A stretch of DNA of 64,000 bases from Thermus caldifontis (GCF_003336745.1 NZ_QGMX01000001.1:304794-368793), one strand, 5' to 3'; positions 7,188 to 15,884 are shown, numbered from the stretch's first letter. The notes: generated by a model not told the origin, from the sequence alone. Translations and numbers: made by a program.

Positions 7188-9653
7188 ATGAAACGGCTTT
7201 TTGCCCTGGTCCTCTTGGGCCTCATGGCCCTGGCCGCCCCCATCCGCGAGGTGGTGGTGGAAGGCGGCGATCCCGTTCTCCAGGCCCTGGCCCGGGCCGC
7301 CTTGCCCTTTGGCGTGGGGGATGAGCCGGGGAACCTCGAGGAGGCCAAGAAGGCCCTCCTGGCCACCGGGTACTTCCAAGGGGTGGAGGTGCGGCTGGAA
7401 GGGGATGTCCTTAAGGTCCTCCTCACCCCCTACCCCCCCATCGGCCAGGTGCAGGTGGAGGGCAAAGCCTTCCCCCAGGAGGTCCTCTTGCACTTTCTGG
7501 AGCAGAACTTCGCCATCGGCAAAGAGGCCACCTATAACCCCATAAGGGCCGGGGAAGCGGCCAAGGCCTTGGCCGAGGCCTACCGGCAAAACGGCTTCCC
7601 CTTTACCCCCAAGGTGGAGGTGGAGGCCAAGGAGCAAGGGGGCAAGATGCTCCTCACCTTCCGGGTGGAGGAAAGCCCGGAGGTGAAGGAGGTGCGCCTC
7701 AGGGGGGTGAGCCTTCTGCCTGAGTCCGAGCTCCTCAAGACCCTGGAGCCCCTGAAGGGCCCCTTTGACTTCGCCAAGTACCAGGAGGCCCTTAGGGCCT
7801 TGGCCGCCCGCTACGAGCGGGCGGGCTACCGCTTTAGCGGCCCCGATGCCCAGGAAAGCCGCCTCGAGGCGGGCCTCCTCACCGTGGTGGTGCGGGAGCC
7901 TAAGGTGGTGCGCCTGGAGGGAGAAGGTTTGGACCTAACGGGTTTCCCCCTGAAGCCCGGGGATTACCTGCGCTATGACCTCCTCCTGGAAGGGGTGCAG
8001 GCCCTTTCCAAGAGGCTTTCCCGGGTGGTGAACTTCACCCTCACCCCCGAGGGGGAGGGGGTAGTGGTCCAGCTCCAGCTGGGCCCGGAAGGGGGGGTGA
8101 TCGAGCGGGTGGAGCTAAGCGGCAACACCGCTTTCCCCACGCAAACCCTCCTGGGCCTCCTCCGGCTTAAGCCCGGCGAGGTCTACACCCCCGCCTTGGC
8201 CCAGGAGGACGCACGGCGCATCGCCAGCTACTACCAGGAAAGGGGCTACGAGGTGGCCGACGTGCGCTATGGCTTTCAGGAGGGGGTTTTCCGCTTGCAG
8301 GTGCTGGAGCTTAGAATCGGGGGCTACCGCCTGGAGTGGCAGGGGGAGCACCGCACCCAGGAGGAGGTGATCCTCAGGGAGCTTCCCAAGCCGGGAAGCC
8401 TCTTCAGCGTGCCCGCCCTGCGCCAAGCCATCGCCCGCCTCATGGCCACGGGGCTTCTTTCCGAGCCCCCCCGGGTGGGCCTGGCCCCTGGGGAAAAGGA
8501 GGACCAGGTGCTGGTGGTCCTCTCCCTGAAGGAGGCCCGCACCGGGCTCTTCCAGCCCGCCTTGGGCTGGAGCTCCTTGGAGGGCTGGTCGGGAAGCGTC
8601 TCCTTCAAGGAGACCAACCTCTTCGGCCTGGCCCACCAGGTGGGGGTGGACCTGGCCTTCGTGCAAAACGACGCCAAGGACAACCTCTCCCTCTCCGCCA
8701 GCTACACCATCCCCTGGCTCTACCTGGACTACCTGGACCTCCAGGAGGTGCGCACCAGCCTCTCCTTTAGCCTCTTCTCCACCCCCATCGGCAACAACAA
8801 GCTTTTGGACGGGAGCACCGAGACCGGCTGGGAGTACACGGAACGCCGCACCGGGGCCAGCTTCTCCCTCTCCCGCCCCTTCTCCCAGGACTTGGAGAAC
8901 CTGCGCCTCTCCTTGGGGCTTTCCGCCCGGCGGTCCACGTATGCCCTCGAGGTCTATGACCCCAACGCCCCCTGCAACCCCGCCGTCAGCGATCCCAACG
9001 ACCCCAAGTACTGCGACGGCACCGGGTACAAGAACCCCACCCTGGCCCGAAGCCTCCTCCCCACCCCCGGCTGGACCCTGAGGCTGGACACCGGACTCAC
9101 CTACACCGATGTGGACAACCCCCGCTTTCGCACCCAGGGCTACGAGGCAAGCCTCAGCACCGGCTTGGGCCTTTCCTTCCCCGACACGGGGGGGCGGAGC
9201 TTCTTCGTGCCCTTGGTGGCCACAGGGAAGACCTACCTGCCTCTGGACGAGGAAAGGCGCCAGGCCCTGGCCTTCCGCCTCTCCGCCGGCACCCTTTTGG
9301 GCTTTCCCCCGGAAAGCGAGCGCTTCTTCCTCTCCGGGGGTGGGGCCGAGGCCTTCCTCCTAAGGGGCTACGAGGACCGCAAGTACGGGGGGCTTTCCTT
9401 CGCCACGGGGAGCGTGGAGTACCGCTACGACTTCCGCCTCTCCCCCCAGGGGGGCACCAACCTCTACGGCATCCTCTTCACCGACTTGGGGCTTGCCGAC
9501 AACACCGGCGGGGTCAAGTGGGGGGCAGGCCTGGGCTTCCAGCTGGACCTGGACCTCTTCGGGGCCCTTCTTCCCTCCTTGCGCCTGGACTACGCCTTTA
9601 GCCCGGAAAGCCCCACGGGAAGGCTCCACTTCCGCATCGGGCCCATGTTCTAA
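7188..9653 (+). CDS. bamA: Omp85/BamA outer membrane assembly protein
   Basis: 821 residues. A signal peptide (MKRLFALVLLGLMALAAPI) is followed by several POTRA repeats (about residues 20-440). Each has the beta-alpha-alpha-beta-beta pattern, for example IREVVVEG, IGQVQVEGKAF, VKEVRLRGVSL and IERVELSGNTAF. A 16-stranded barrel follows (about 440-821). The barrel ends in HFRIGPMF, the aromatic C-terminal residue typical of outer-membrane barrels, and FLLRGYEDR resembles the conserved (V/I)RG(F/Y) motif of the L6 loop. It inserts outer-membrane proteins. Start by leaderless box TAAGCT. Thermus is known to carry a single well-studied Omp85 (TtOmp85). A tamB homologue lies nearby. Confidence 0.93.
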   Translation: MKRLFALVLLGLMALAAPIREVVVEGGDPVLQALARAALPFGVGDEPGNLEEAKKALLATGYFQGVEVRLEGDVLKVLLTPYPPIGQVQVEGKAFPQEVLLHFLEQNFAIGKEATYNPIRAGEAAKALAEAYRQNGFPFTPKVEVEAKEQGGKMLLTFRVEESPEVKEVRLRGVSLLPESELLKTLEPLKGPFDFAKYQEALRALAARYERAGYRFSGPDAQESRLEAGLLTVVVREPKVVRLEGEGLDLTGFPLKPGDYLRYDLLLEGVQALSKRLSRVVNFTLTPEGEGVVVQLQLGPEGGVIERVELSGNTAFPTQTLLGLLRLKPGEVYTPALAQEDARRIASYYQERGYEVADVRYGFQEGVFRLQVLELRIGGYRLEWQGEHRTQEEVILRELPKPGSLFSVPALRQAIARLMATGLLSEPPRVGLAPGEKEDQVLVVLSLKEARTGLFQPALGWSSLEGWSGSVSFKETNLFGLAHQVGVDLAFVQNDAKDNLSLSASYTIPWLYLDYLDLQEVRTSLSFSLFSTPIGNNKLLDGSTETGWEYTERRTGASFSLSRPFSQDLENLRLSLGLSARRSTYALEVYDPNAPCNPAVSDPNDPKYCDGTGYKNPTLARSLLPTPGWTLRLDTGLTYTDVDNPRFRTQGYEASLSTGLGLSFPDTGGRSFFVPLVATGKTYLPLDEERRQALAFRLSAGTLLGFPPESERFFLSGGGAEAFLLRGYEDRKYGGLSFATGSVEYRYDFRLSPQGGTNLYGILFTDLGLADNTGGVKWGAGLGFQLDLDLFGALLPSLRLDYAFSPESPTGRLHFRIGPMF

Positions 9654-9657
9654 GGCC

Positions 9658-9686
9658 TTTGGGGAAGCCCTCTTTTGCGCTACAAT
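9658..9686 (+). promoter_or_regulatory. Promoter of the MNT nucleotidyltransferase gene
   Basis: TTTGGG (9658-9663), 17-base spacer, TACAAT (9681-9686), then 6 bases to GTG 9693, implying a leaderless mRNA. It begins right after the bamA stop. Confidence 0.6.
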
Positions 9687-9692
9687 GGGCCC

Positions 9693-10004
9693 GTGGCCCA
9701 AGAGGTCCTAGGCCCTACCCCAAAAGCCCTCGCCCAAGTGTGCAGCCGCTTTGGCGTACGGCGCCTTTGGGTGTTCGGTTCCTTTGCCCGGGGAGAAGCA
9801 GATGCGGAAAGCGACCTGGACCTTTTGGTTGAGTTCCAACCCGGCAAGGTACCGGGCCTGGACTTCCTGGCCCTGGAAAACGAGCTTTCCCGCCTCCTGG
9901 GCAGGCGGGTAGATCTCCACACACCACGAAGCCTAAGCCGTTACTTCCGGGAAGAGGTTCTTAAGGAGGCCCGCCCCCTCTATGAGGAAACGGAACCTTT
10001 CTGA
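9693..10004 (+). CDS. MNT-family minimal nucleotidyltransferase (antitoxin-type)
   Basis: 103 residues from GTG 9693. The polymerase-beta-like fold has the diagnostic GSFARGEADAESDLDLLVEF: GS...R..., then D-x-D with both metal-binding aspartates. The third acidic residue is probably in RRVDLHTP. MNT proteins form type VII toxin-antitoxin pairs with HEPN RNases, adding AMP to the HEPN toxin to silence it. The start codon of a HEPN-like reading frame overlaps its 3' end, but that partner is broken (see 9982-10249). The MNT catalytic residues look intact. The strong promoter suggests it is still expressed. Confidence 0.88.
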   Translation: MAQEVLGPTPKALAQVCSRFGVRRLWVFGSFARGEADAESDLDLLVEFQPGKVPGLDFLALENELSRLLGRRVDLHTPRSLSRYFREEVLKEARPLYEETEPF

Positions 10005-10249
10005 CCGAACCCGCCTCCTCCATATGCGGGATGCCGCCCAGAGAATCCAGGAGCTATCCCTGCAGGTAGACCTTGCGGCCTTAGCCCCCCAAGATATCCC
10101 GGCGCAGCATCGCTGACCTTCGCAACCGGCTTATCCATGAATATTCTGACGTGGACATGGAAATCGTGGCTGCCATCGCCCACAAGGACATACCCGTTCT
10201 CATCCAGCATCTGGAAGCCATTTTGGTGGAGGAAGAAAAGGGGTCATAG
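9982..10249 (+). pseudogene. HEPN-domain toxin partner, frameshifted and internally deleted
   Basis: From ATG 9982 the frame reads MRKRNLSDRTRLLHMRDAAQ and so on, the first HEPN helix, but stops after 44 codons. In the next frame from about 10101 the text continues as RRSIADLRNRLIHEYSDVDM to a TAG at 10247-10249. This part contains the RNase motif R-x4-H (RNRLIH) and the last helix. A two-base loss near 10100 (DIP then a missing Trp codon) explains the frameshift. By comparison with HEPN proteins of about 110 residues, around 30 codons between the first helix and the ...DIPW segment are also missing. It overlaps the 3' end of the MNT gene, as in intact MNT-HEPN pairs. The toxin is therefore probably dead. 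Confidence 0.78.
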
Positions 10250-10306
10250 TTGCGCCAAAGCTCGGCCTACCGCAAACTATCCTTGACGCCCCTGGGCGTC
10301 CCTGCC

Positions 10307-10615
10307 ATGAAAGCCTACCTAGGCCTCTACACCGCAAGGCTGGAAACCCCGGCCCGTAGCCTCAAGGAAAAGCGCGCCCTCATCAAGCCGGCCCTGGAGC
10401 GGGTCAAGGCCCGCTTTCCCGTTAGCGCCGCCCGGCTCTACGGCCTGGACGCCTGGGGCTTTGAGGTGGTGGGCCTGAGCCTTCTGGGCAACGACCCCGC
10501 CTGGGTGGAGGAAACCCTCAGGGAGGCCGCCCGCTTTCTGGCCTACCAGGGGGCTTTCCGGGTAGCCCTGGAGGCGTTTCACCTGGAGGCCATAGACCTA
10601 GACGGCTTGGTCTAG
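10307..10615 (+). CDS. DUF503 family protein
   Basis: 102 residues, starting MKAYLGLYTARLETPARSLK. The pattern of an N-terminal strand, SLKEKR, a helix, then a second strand (FEVVGLSLLGND) is diagnostic of DUF503, a small ferredoxin-like fold of unknown function. Upstream in-frame codons exist back to 10250, but ATG 10307 matches the family N-terminus. The stop overlaps the stop of the convergent thiolase gene through a shared CTAG. No function is assigned. Confidence 0.85.
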   Translation: MKAYLGLYTARLETPARSLKEKRALIKPALERVKARFPVSAARLYGLDAWGFEVVGLSLLGNDPAWVEETLREAARFLAYQGAFRVALEAFHLEAIDLDGLV

Positions 10616-11802
10616 ACCCGCTCCACCGCCAAGGCCGTGGACCCCCCGGTCCCGTGGCAGATGGCCGCCAGACCCCGCTCCTCCCCCTTGACCTCCAGGG
10701 CATTCAAGAGGGTGACCAGGATCCTGGCCCCGCTGGCCCCGATGGGGTGGCCTAAGGCCACCGCCCCCCCGAAGACGTTCAGGCGCTCATAGGGCACCCC
10801 CAGAAGCCGGTGGAAGAGGACGTTATTCAGGGCAAAGGCCTCGTTGTTCTCAAAGAGGCCGAAGTCCTTGGTCCCCATGCCCAGCCGGTCCAAAAGACGC
10901 TTCACCGCCGGAATGGGAGCCTCGGGGAAGCGCCAAGCCTCCCCCGCCGCCCAGGCCCCTCCCAGCACCCGGGCCAGGGGCTTGAGGCCATGGGCCTTCA
11001 CCGCCTCCTCCGAGGCCAAAAGGAGGGCCGCCGCCCCGTCGGAAATCTGGCTGGCGTTCCCGGCGGTGAGGATGCCATCCTCCTTGAAGGCGGGCTTCAG
11101 GGCCGCCAAGGACTCCAAGGTGGTCTCGGGGCGGATGCCCTCGTCCCGGTCCACCACCACCCTCCCCCTCTTCCCGGGAAGCTCCATGGGGGCCATCTCC
11201 CGGGCAAACCACCCCTTCTCCGTGGCCTCCGCCGCCCGCCGGTGGGAGTGGTAGGCCACCTGGTCCACCTCCTCCCGGGATACCCCATGGTCCTGGGCCA
11301 GCCTCTCCGCCTGCTCCCCCATGGCCTCGCCCGAAAACGGGTCCGATAGACCGTCCCGGAGCAAGATATCCTGGAGGTTTTCCGGCGCCCCCATGAGGAA
11401 CTTGTACCCCCACCTGGCCCTATGGGAGAGGTAAAACCCCGCCTGGCTCATGGACTCCATCCCCCCGGCCAGGACCAGGTGGGCCTCCCCCGTGCGCAGG
11501 AACTGCACGGCGTTCATCACCGCCATCATCCCCGAGGCGCAGACCATGTCCACCTGGTACCCGTCCACCTCCTTGGGGATGCCCGCCCTCAGGGCCGCCT
11601 GCCGGGGCAGTAGCTGCCCGTGCCCGGCTCTCAGCACATTGCCGAACACGTAGAGGTCCAAGGCCTTCCCCTCCACCCCGGCTCGGGCCAGGGCCGCTCG
11701 CATGGCGTGGGCCCCCAGCTCCACCGGGCTTACGTCCTTAAACGCCCCCCCAAACTTTCCGATGGGGGTGCGCACCGCGGAAACGATATACACCTCTTGC
11801 AT
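10612..11802 (-). CDS. Acetyl-CoA C-acetyltransferase (thiolase)
   Basis: About 396 residues, full-length thiolase. The acylated cysteine lies in VDMVCASGMMAVMNA and the substrate loop is LAGGMESMS. NEAFAL (here ENNEAFAL) and GHPIGASGAR, with the catalytic His, are present. The C-terminal catalytic loop reads CHGTGGS in place of the common C-x-G-G-G. It condenses or cleaves acetoacetyl-CoA or longer 3-ketoacyl-CoA; chain-length preference cannot be read from sequence. ATG 11802 is preceded by TATGAT (11809-11814) at 6 bases, a leaderless promoter. It is monocistronic and divergent from the pilin cluster. Confidence 0.92.
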   Translation of the reverse strand: MQEVYIVSAVRTPIGKFGGAFKDVSPVELGAHAMRAALARAGVEGKALDLYVFGNVLRAGHGQLLPRQAALRAGIPKEVDGYQVDMVCASGMMAVMNAVQFLRTGEAHLVLAGGMESMSQAGFYLSHRARWGYKFLMGAPENLQDILLRDGLSDPFSGEAMGEQAERLAQDHGVSREEVDQVAYHSHRRAAEATEKGWFAREMAPMELPGKRGRVVVDRDEGIRPETTLESLAALKPAFKEDGILTAGNASQISDGAAALLLASEEAVKAHGLKPLARVLGGAWAAGEAWRFPEAPIPAVKRLLDRLGMGTKDFGLFENNEAFALNNVLFHRLLGVPYERLNVFGGAVALGHPIGASGARILVTLLNALEVKGEERGLAAICHGTGGSTALAVERV

Positions 11803-11866
11803 GGGCCTATCATACCCCGGTTCCTGCGGCAAGGGTCCTGGTAAGCGATGGGTATACTGGCTCCAG

Positions 11867-12337
11867 ATGACCAGCCGAGGCCTTACCCTTTTGGAGTTAT
11901 TGGTTGTCCTAGGGGTCCTAGGGGTGTTGCTGGGGCTAGGCCTTCCCCTCCTTTCCCCCAATCGCTTGGCCCTGGACACCGCCGCCCGCTCCCTGGCGGC
12001 GCAGGTTACCCGGGCCAGGTTGGAGGCCATCCGGCAAAACAGCTTTGCTGGCCTGGTGGTCTTCACCCAGGACGCAGGGGGGTATGCCGTCTTCGTGGAC
12101 CGAGACGGGAACCGGGTTTACGACCCGGGCGAAGAGGTGCAGCTGGTACGCCTCGGCCAGGGGGACTGGGCCCGGGTGCGGTTGGACCCCAGCCGAAGCA
12201 CTTTGGGCAATATGCCCATCCTGTTTGACCCCAGAGGCCTTCCCGCCAAACCCATTACCGGCACCATAAGCCTCACTTCCGGCACCGCCACCCGTAAAGT
12301 GGTCATCAGCCAGCAAGGCCGTGCCCGGGTGGAGTAA
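11867..12337 (+). CDS. GspH-like minor prepilin (PilA1-type), first tandem copy
   Basis: 156 residues. A very short leader (MTSRG) is cut before LTLLELLVVLGVLGVLLGLG, the N-methylated hydrophobic helix of type IV pilins with Glu5. The globular part is GspH/FimT-like: ARSLAAQVTRARLEAIRQN, FVDRDGNRVYDPGEE. TATACT (11853-11858) lies 8 bases upstream. It opens the competence pilin cluster. The next gene is a close paralogue of exactly the same length. In Thermus thermophilus the equivalent cluster is required for natural transformation and piliation. I equate it with PilA1 by position and size only. Confidence 0.85.
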   Translation: MTSRGLTLLELLVVLGVLGVLLGLGLPLLSPNRLALDTAARSLAAQVTRARLEAIRQNSFAGLVVFTQDAGGYAVFVDRDGNRVYDPGEEVQLVRLGQGDWARVRLDPSRSTLGNMPILFDPRGLPAKPITGTISLTSGTATRKVVISQQGRARVE

Positions 12338-12388
12338 CCCCCCATTTGGGGGATGCCCACCATCCACCTAGGGGCTACCCTGAGAAGC

Positions 12389-12859
12389 GTGAGAGGGCGC
12401 CAAGGTCTTTCCTTGATTGAGCTTCTCGTCCTCTTGGCGGTCTTGGGGGTGGTGCTAAGCCTAAGCGCCGGTATCCTCAACCCCGACCGCCAGGCGGTGA
12501 ACCAGGCGGCCCAGTCCCTAGCCGCCCAGGTGACCCGGGCCAGGCTCGAGGCTATACGGCAAAACGCTTTCGCTGGTTTGGTCTTCTTTACCACTGGCAA
12601 CGGAGGGTACGTGGTCTTTGTAGATAGGAATGGCAACAGAACCTACGATGCCAACGAAGCGATCCAAACCGTCACCTTCGGCCAAGGGGACTGGGCACGG
12701 GTTCGGCTGGCTGGGGTTTCGGGTGGAACCTCCTTTACTTTTGACACCCGGGGCGTTCCCGCGAGCTTCACCCAGATTGAGATAACCCTCAGCAACCGAC
12801 AAGGAACCTATAGCAAAACCGTGCAGATCTTGCCGCAAGGGGGGGCGGCTATCCAATGA
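12389..12859 (+). CDS. GspH-like minor prepilin, second tandem copy
   Basis: 156 residues from GTG 12389 (leader MRGRQG before LSLIELLVLLAVLGVVLSLS). An in-frame ATG at 12353 would add 12 residues, but it sits directly on a CCCCC-ATTT-GGGGG hairpin without a spaced ribosome site. The GTG start also gives the same length as the preceding paralogue. The two share most of the helix and the block around LAAQVTRARLEAIRQN, GGY..FVDR.GNR.YD and GQGDWARVRL, so this is a local duplication. It is coupled by ATGA overlap to the next pilin gene. Confidence 0.82.
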   Translation: MRGRQGLSLIELLVLLAVLGVVLSLSAGILNPDRQAVNQAAQSLAAQVTRARLEAIRQNAFAGLVFFTTGNGGYVVFVDRNGNRTYDANEAIQTVTFGQGDWARVRLAGVSGGTSFTFDTRGVPASFTQIEITLSNRQGTYSKTVQILPQGGAAIQ

Positions 12860-13416
12860 GAAGACAAGGGTTAACCCTGCTGGAAACCCTTATCGCTTTG
12901 GCTGTTTTGGGCATTGCCTTTGGGGCGCTACTCATGAGCCAGCTATCCAACCTACGGGTTTCGGCCCAAAGCCGCTACGCCACCGATGCCAAGGCTGCCG
13001 CGGTGAGGGTGTTGGAACAGAAGTCCGCCGAGGTGCTAAAAAGCGAAATCCTTCCCTCACCTGACCCGAAAATAGACGATCCCCAGACCGGGCGGAGCTT
13101 CTACTTTGTGGATTACTACTATCGTTGCCCCACCTCAGTAAACCCTCCCCCTGAGCTCAGAGGAAACAGTACCGACAATCTTCGGAACGTAGCCTGCGAA
13201 GGGGAAGAACAGCAGGGAAACGTCAAGGTGGACTGGCGTATCTTTGGCGAGAGTGGCATCTTAGGCGAAGGGGTGGTGACCATCGTGGTTACAGCCATGC
13301 ATGACCGCGGTCCTCAGGTCACGATAGGCCGCCGGGTAACTTGCTACGACGTCTATCCTTCTCCCACTAACGACAAGCCCGCCCCCTGCCCCCCTCCCGG
13401 AGGAGGTAGGCCATGA
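12856..13416 (+). CDS. PilV-like minor prepilin (PilA2-type)
   Basis: 186 residues. The leader MRRQG precedes LTLLETLIALAVLGIAFGAL, then a PilV/GspI-like body with several cysteines in the second half (YRCPTS, NVACEGE, VTCYDV, PAPCPP) and a Pro/Gly-rich tail. Starts inside the stop of the previous gene (ATGA) and overlaps the next start, so the pilins are translationally coupled. A minor pseudopilin, it probably helps prime pilus assembly and DNA uptake. Base composition is lower in GC than flanking housekeeping genes. Confidence 0.82.
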   Translation: MRRQGLTLLETLIALAVLGIAFGALLMSQLSNLRVSAQSRYATDAKAAAVRVLEQKSAEVLKSEILPSPDPKIDDPQTGRSFYFVDYYYRCPTSVNPPPELRGNSTDNLRNVACEGEEQQGNVKVDWRIFGESGILGEGVVTIVVTAMHDRGPQVTIGRRVTCYDVYPSPTNDKPAPCPPPGGGRP

Positions 13417-14117
13417 GGCATAGCGGTTTCACACTGGTAGAGGTCCTGGTGGCCTTGGCCATTCTGGTGGTGATTCTTGGCCTCGCCATACGGTACTTCA
13501 CCAGCAACGCCGAACTAACCCGGGAAACCCAGGCCCGAAGCGAACTTCAAGATCGGGTGCGTATGGTGATGCAGGTGGTCAGCGGAGACCTCCAGATGGC
13601 CGGGGCAACCTATTGGAACCAAGGTGCTGAGAATAGAGGTTTCACGCTACCTAGCGGGCACGTCTTGGAGGGAATAGACGGCGGGCCCAAGGATTCTATT
13701 AAGATTTCCTACGTCACCAGCCTGCGAGATTCCGGCCAAGCTTGCCGCAGCGTGGAATACGCCTTCCAGGGCGATACCCTGCTACGGAGCGACCTAAATG
13801 CTACCCCCACCAGCGGAAGGGACTGTTTGGCACCAGACCCTTCTTTTCAACCTTTAGCAGACGGCATAGCCGCTTTAGACATCCGCTATCTGTGTAGCAA
13901 CGGACAAAGCCGGGACACCTCCGATTGCGGCTCCGATGCCTACCCCCGCTCCGCCATCGTAGAGGTGGTGGGGTATTCGCTAAGCCCCATGAAGGCTGCC
14001 GGGCCCCAAACGATTACCACGGTTTCGGGTGCAAGCGTTGCCTGTCCTGCAGGACGCGGCTGTTATGCCCTTAGGCAGGAAGTGCTATTGCCCAACCTGA
14101 AACCCTTGCCTGAGTAA
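13413..14117 (+). CDS. PilW-like minor prepilin (PilA3-type)
   Basis: 234 residues. The leader MRHSG precedes FTLVEVLVALAILVVILGLA. The body is PilW/GspJ-like: ELQDRVRMVMQVVSGDLQMAGATYW, then paired cysteines (GQACRSVEY, SGRDCLAPD, YLCSNGQ, TSDCGSD, VACPAGRGCYALR). The size matches the PilA3 described for T. thermophilus, but I assign it by order and size. Coupled by ATGA overlap to the gene before it. Overall GC and codon choice differ from the surrounding chromosome. Confidence 0.82.
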   Translation: MRHSGFTLVEVLVALAILVVILGLAIRYFTSNAELTRETQARSELQDRVRMVMQVVSGDLQMAGATYWNQGAENRGFTLPSGHVLEGIDGGPKDSIKISYVTSLRDSGQACRSVEYAFQGDTLLRSDLNATPTSGRDCLAPDPSFQPLADGIAALDIRYLCSNGQSRDTSDCGSDAYPRSAIVEVVGYSLSPMKAAGPQTITTVSGASVACPAGRGCYALRQEVLLPNLKPLPE

Positions 14118-14129
14118 GGAGGAGAAAGT

Positions 14130-15794
14130 ATGCGCACGCAAGGCATTGCCCTAGTAGCCACCTTAGCCTTAATGGCCCTCATCGCCCTTCTGGTCTTTGG
14201 CACATTCTTTCGGACCCAGATTGAGCTTTGGATTACCAGAAACGACACCACCTCGGTCCAGGCCTTCTATGCCGCCGAAGCGGGTCTTCAGAAGTACAAA
14301 GCCGTGCTTTTCCAACAATACGTTTGGCGTGAGCAGCAGATAAATACCGGGGGGGGAGCTGGGTGCTACTCCTCCTTAGTCACGGGTGTAGACCTTTATC
14401 GCAACGGAACCCTCCTTACCTTTACCGATAACCGAATCGTCCTGGCCCAAAACGAAAACGTGTTGGATACCAACGGAAACCCTGTTGGCCAGTATACGGT
14501 TACCCTGATCCGAGATGCCCAGGACGGTCAGCTCTTTACCCTTGTGTCCCAGGGTATTTCCAGCGGAGCCAAAGCGACCGTACAAGCCACTTTCCGTCTG
14601 AGCAACAGCGGTTATCTGGAGCAAGCAATCTTTGCTGGAACCGGCCAGGCCAACAGGTGGCTGAACGGCGGAGCAACTATAAGGGGTGGTATTTACATTG
14701 TGGGCGACCCCAATAATCCTGATCAATACGCGATCGAAAGCAACGGCAATTTTACCTTGTTCAACCATTACAACCTTGCTGCATATTCTGGCATCGCCAA
14801 TCTAGTCGAAAGCACTTACCAGCAGGTTGACGACCTCTGCGCTAGTGTACGCGTGCAGTACGGTAAAATTTCGGTAGGAGGAAGCACACTCATTGGTGAG
14901 CCCAACAACAAGGTAAAGGGCGTCTTCGTAGGAAGGGGTAGCCAAGATATCACGGGGCAGAACGTAAACGTTTGCCAAAACAACAAGGGGGTGTGCACCG
15001 AAGCCATGGGATCCTTTGACCTCTCCAATCCCCCACCCTTTCCCACTTTGGACGCAAAACTAGACTCGGACACTTGTAGTAGTTACTCCACGTGGCGCAC
15101 CTGCTTGCAGGATAAGGCGGTTTTGCGGATAGAGCGGATAGGCAACACCCTAAACTTACTCCAGCCTCTCCAGGCTACCCTCCATCCCTCATGCCTTAGT
15201 GCTATGCAATCCGGAACCCTTACTCTGGACCAGGGAACCGTAGATTGCACCTTTACCCGCCTGGACGGTACCTTGGGTGGCTTTAAGTATTCGTATTCCG
15301 GCGGGCAAGGGGTTCTGGAGGTATACGGAGACATAACGCTAGAGGGGCTGAATGTGGTCTTTAAGCGGCCAATAGCCTACAGGGCTCTTTCCGGGAGCGC
15401 AAAGAAGGCCACCTTTGCTGTACTGGCCAAGAACGGGCAGGGAGGCAGTCTAGTTATAAACGGTAACCTTCTCCCCGATGCTTCCCAAGGGAAGTTCCCC
15501 AATCATGTACTGGGCATTATCGCTGAGAAGGATGTCTACCAAAGAGGCCATTATGTGATGGCCCCGGTATACGCTGGAGGAACCTTCCGAGTGGTAAAGG
15601 ACAACGTTCTCTTCGGTACAGTAATCAGCAACCAGTTCTGCACCACCAGCGCCGGTAACCAGACTGATTGCAACGCTGGCCAAAAGGCCGAGGTGGTTTA
15701 CATACGCATCCCACAAGAAAACCGTCCCGTGCTTATGCCTAGCCTGAAAGGTGGCGTGCCAACCTTTAAGGTGCTCTCCTACGAGCGGCGTTAG
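14130..15794 (+). CDS. comZ: ComZ-like large pilin-type competence protein
   Basis: 554 residues. PilX-type N-terminus: MRTQGIALVATLALMALIALL with a hydrophobic helix and the ITRNDTTSVQAFYAAEAGL segment typical of PilX_N proteins. A long, Asn/Gly/Ser-rich beta-type body follows. Position between a PilW-like pilin and PilA4, and a size near 60 kDa, match ComZ of T. thermophilus, needed for transformation and reported at the pilus tip. AGGAGGAGAAAGT before ATG 14130 is one of the best ribosome sites in the window. Strikingly lower GC than the flanks, suggesting a different mutational or transfer history, or selection for surface-exposed sequence. Confidence 0.85.
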   Translation: MRTQGIALVATLALMALIALLVFGTFFRTQIELWITRNDTTSVQAFYAAEAGLQKYKAVLFQQYVWREQQINTGGGAGCYSSLVTGVDLYRNGTLLTFTDNRIVLAQNENVLDTNGNPVGQYTVTLIRDAQDGQLFTLVSQGISSGAKATVQATFRLSNSGYLEQAIFAGTGQANRWLNGGATIRGGIYIVGDPNNPDQYAIESNGNFTLFNHYNLAAYSGIANLVESTYQQVDDLCASVRVQYGKISVGGSTLIGEPNNKVKGVFVGRGSQDITGQNVNVCQNNKGVCTEAMGSFDLSNPPPFPTLDAKLDSDTCSSYSTWRTCLQDKAVLRIERIGNTLNLLQPLQATLHPSCLSAMQSGTLTLDQGTVDCTFTRLDGTLGGFKYSYSGGQGVLEVYGDITLEGLNVVFKRPIAYRALSGSAKKATFAVLAKNGQGGSLVINGNLLPDASQGKFPNHVLGIIAEKDVYQRGHYVMAPVYAGGTFRVVKDNVLFGTVISNQFCTTSAGNQTDCNAGQKAEVVYIRIPQENRPVLMPSLKGGVPTFKVLSYERR

Positions 15795-15837
15795 TTTTCA
15801 CACCCCTTTCACACCCCCGCCCCAACCTAAGGCTGTA

Positions 15838-15884
15838 CCCCCCAAAAGGGGGGGTTGACAGGAAGGGGATAAACCCAAGAGAAT
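15838..15884 (+). promoter_or_regulatory. Terminator-like hairpin and pilA4 promoter
   Basis: A CCCCCC-AAAA-GGGGGG hairpin (15838-15853) closes the minor-pilin operon. A consensus -35 TTGACA (15855-15860) immediately follows, then an 18-base spacer and GAGAAT (15879-15884). This would give pilA4 its own strong promoter with a leader of about 120 bases before the AAGGAGGTAAGT ribosome site. Independent expression of the major pilin is expected because it is needed in large amounts. Confidence 0.6.

Noticed and set aside
9982..10249. A genuine 44-residue protein overlapping the MNT gene
   Set aside because: Its sequence continues in the next frame as the second half of a HEPN protein, so it is better explained as a broken gene.
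12353..12388. Upstream ATG (12353) as start of the second GspH-like pilin
   Set aside because: It would give an unusually long leader, sits on a hairpin without spaced ribosome site and breaks the equal length with its paralogue.
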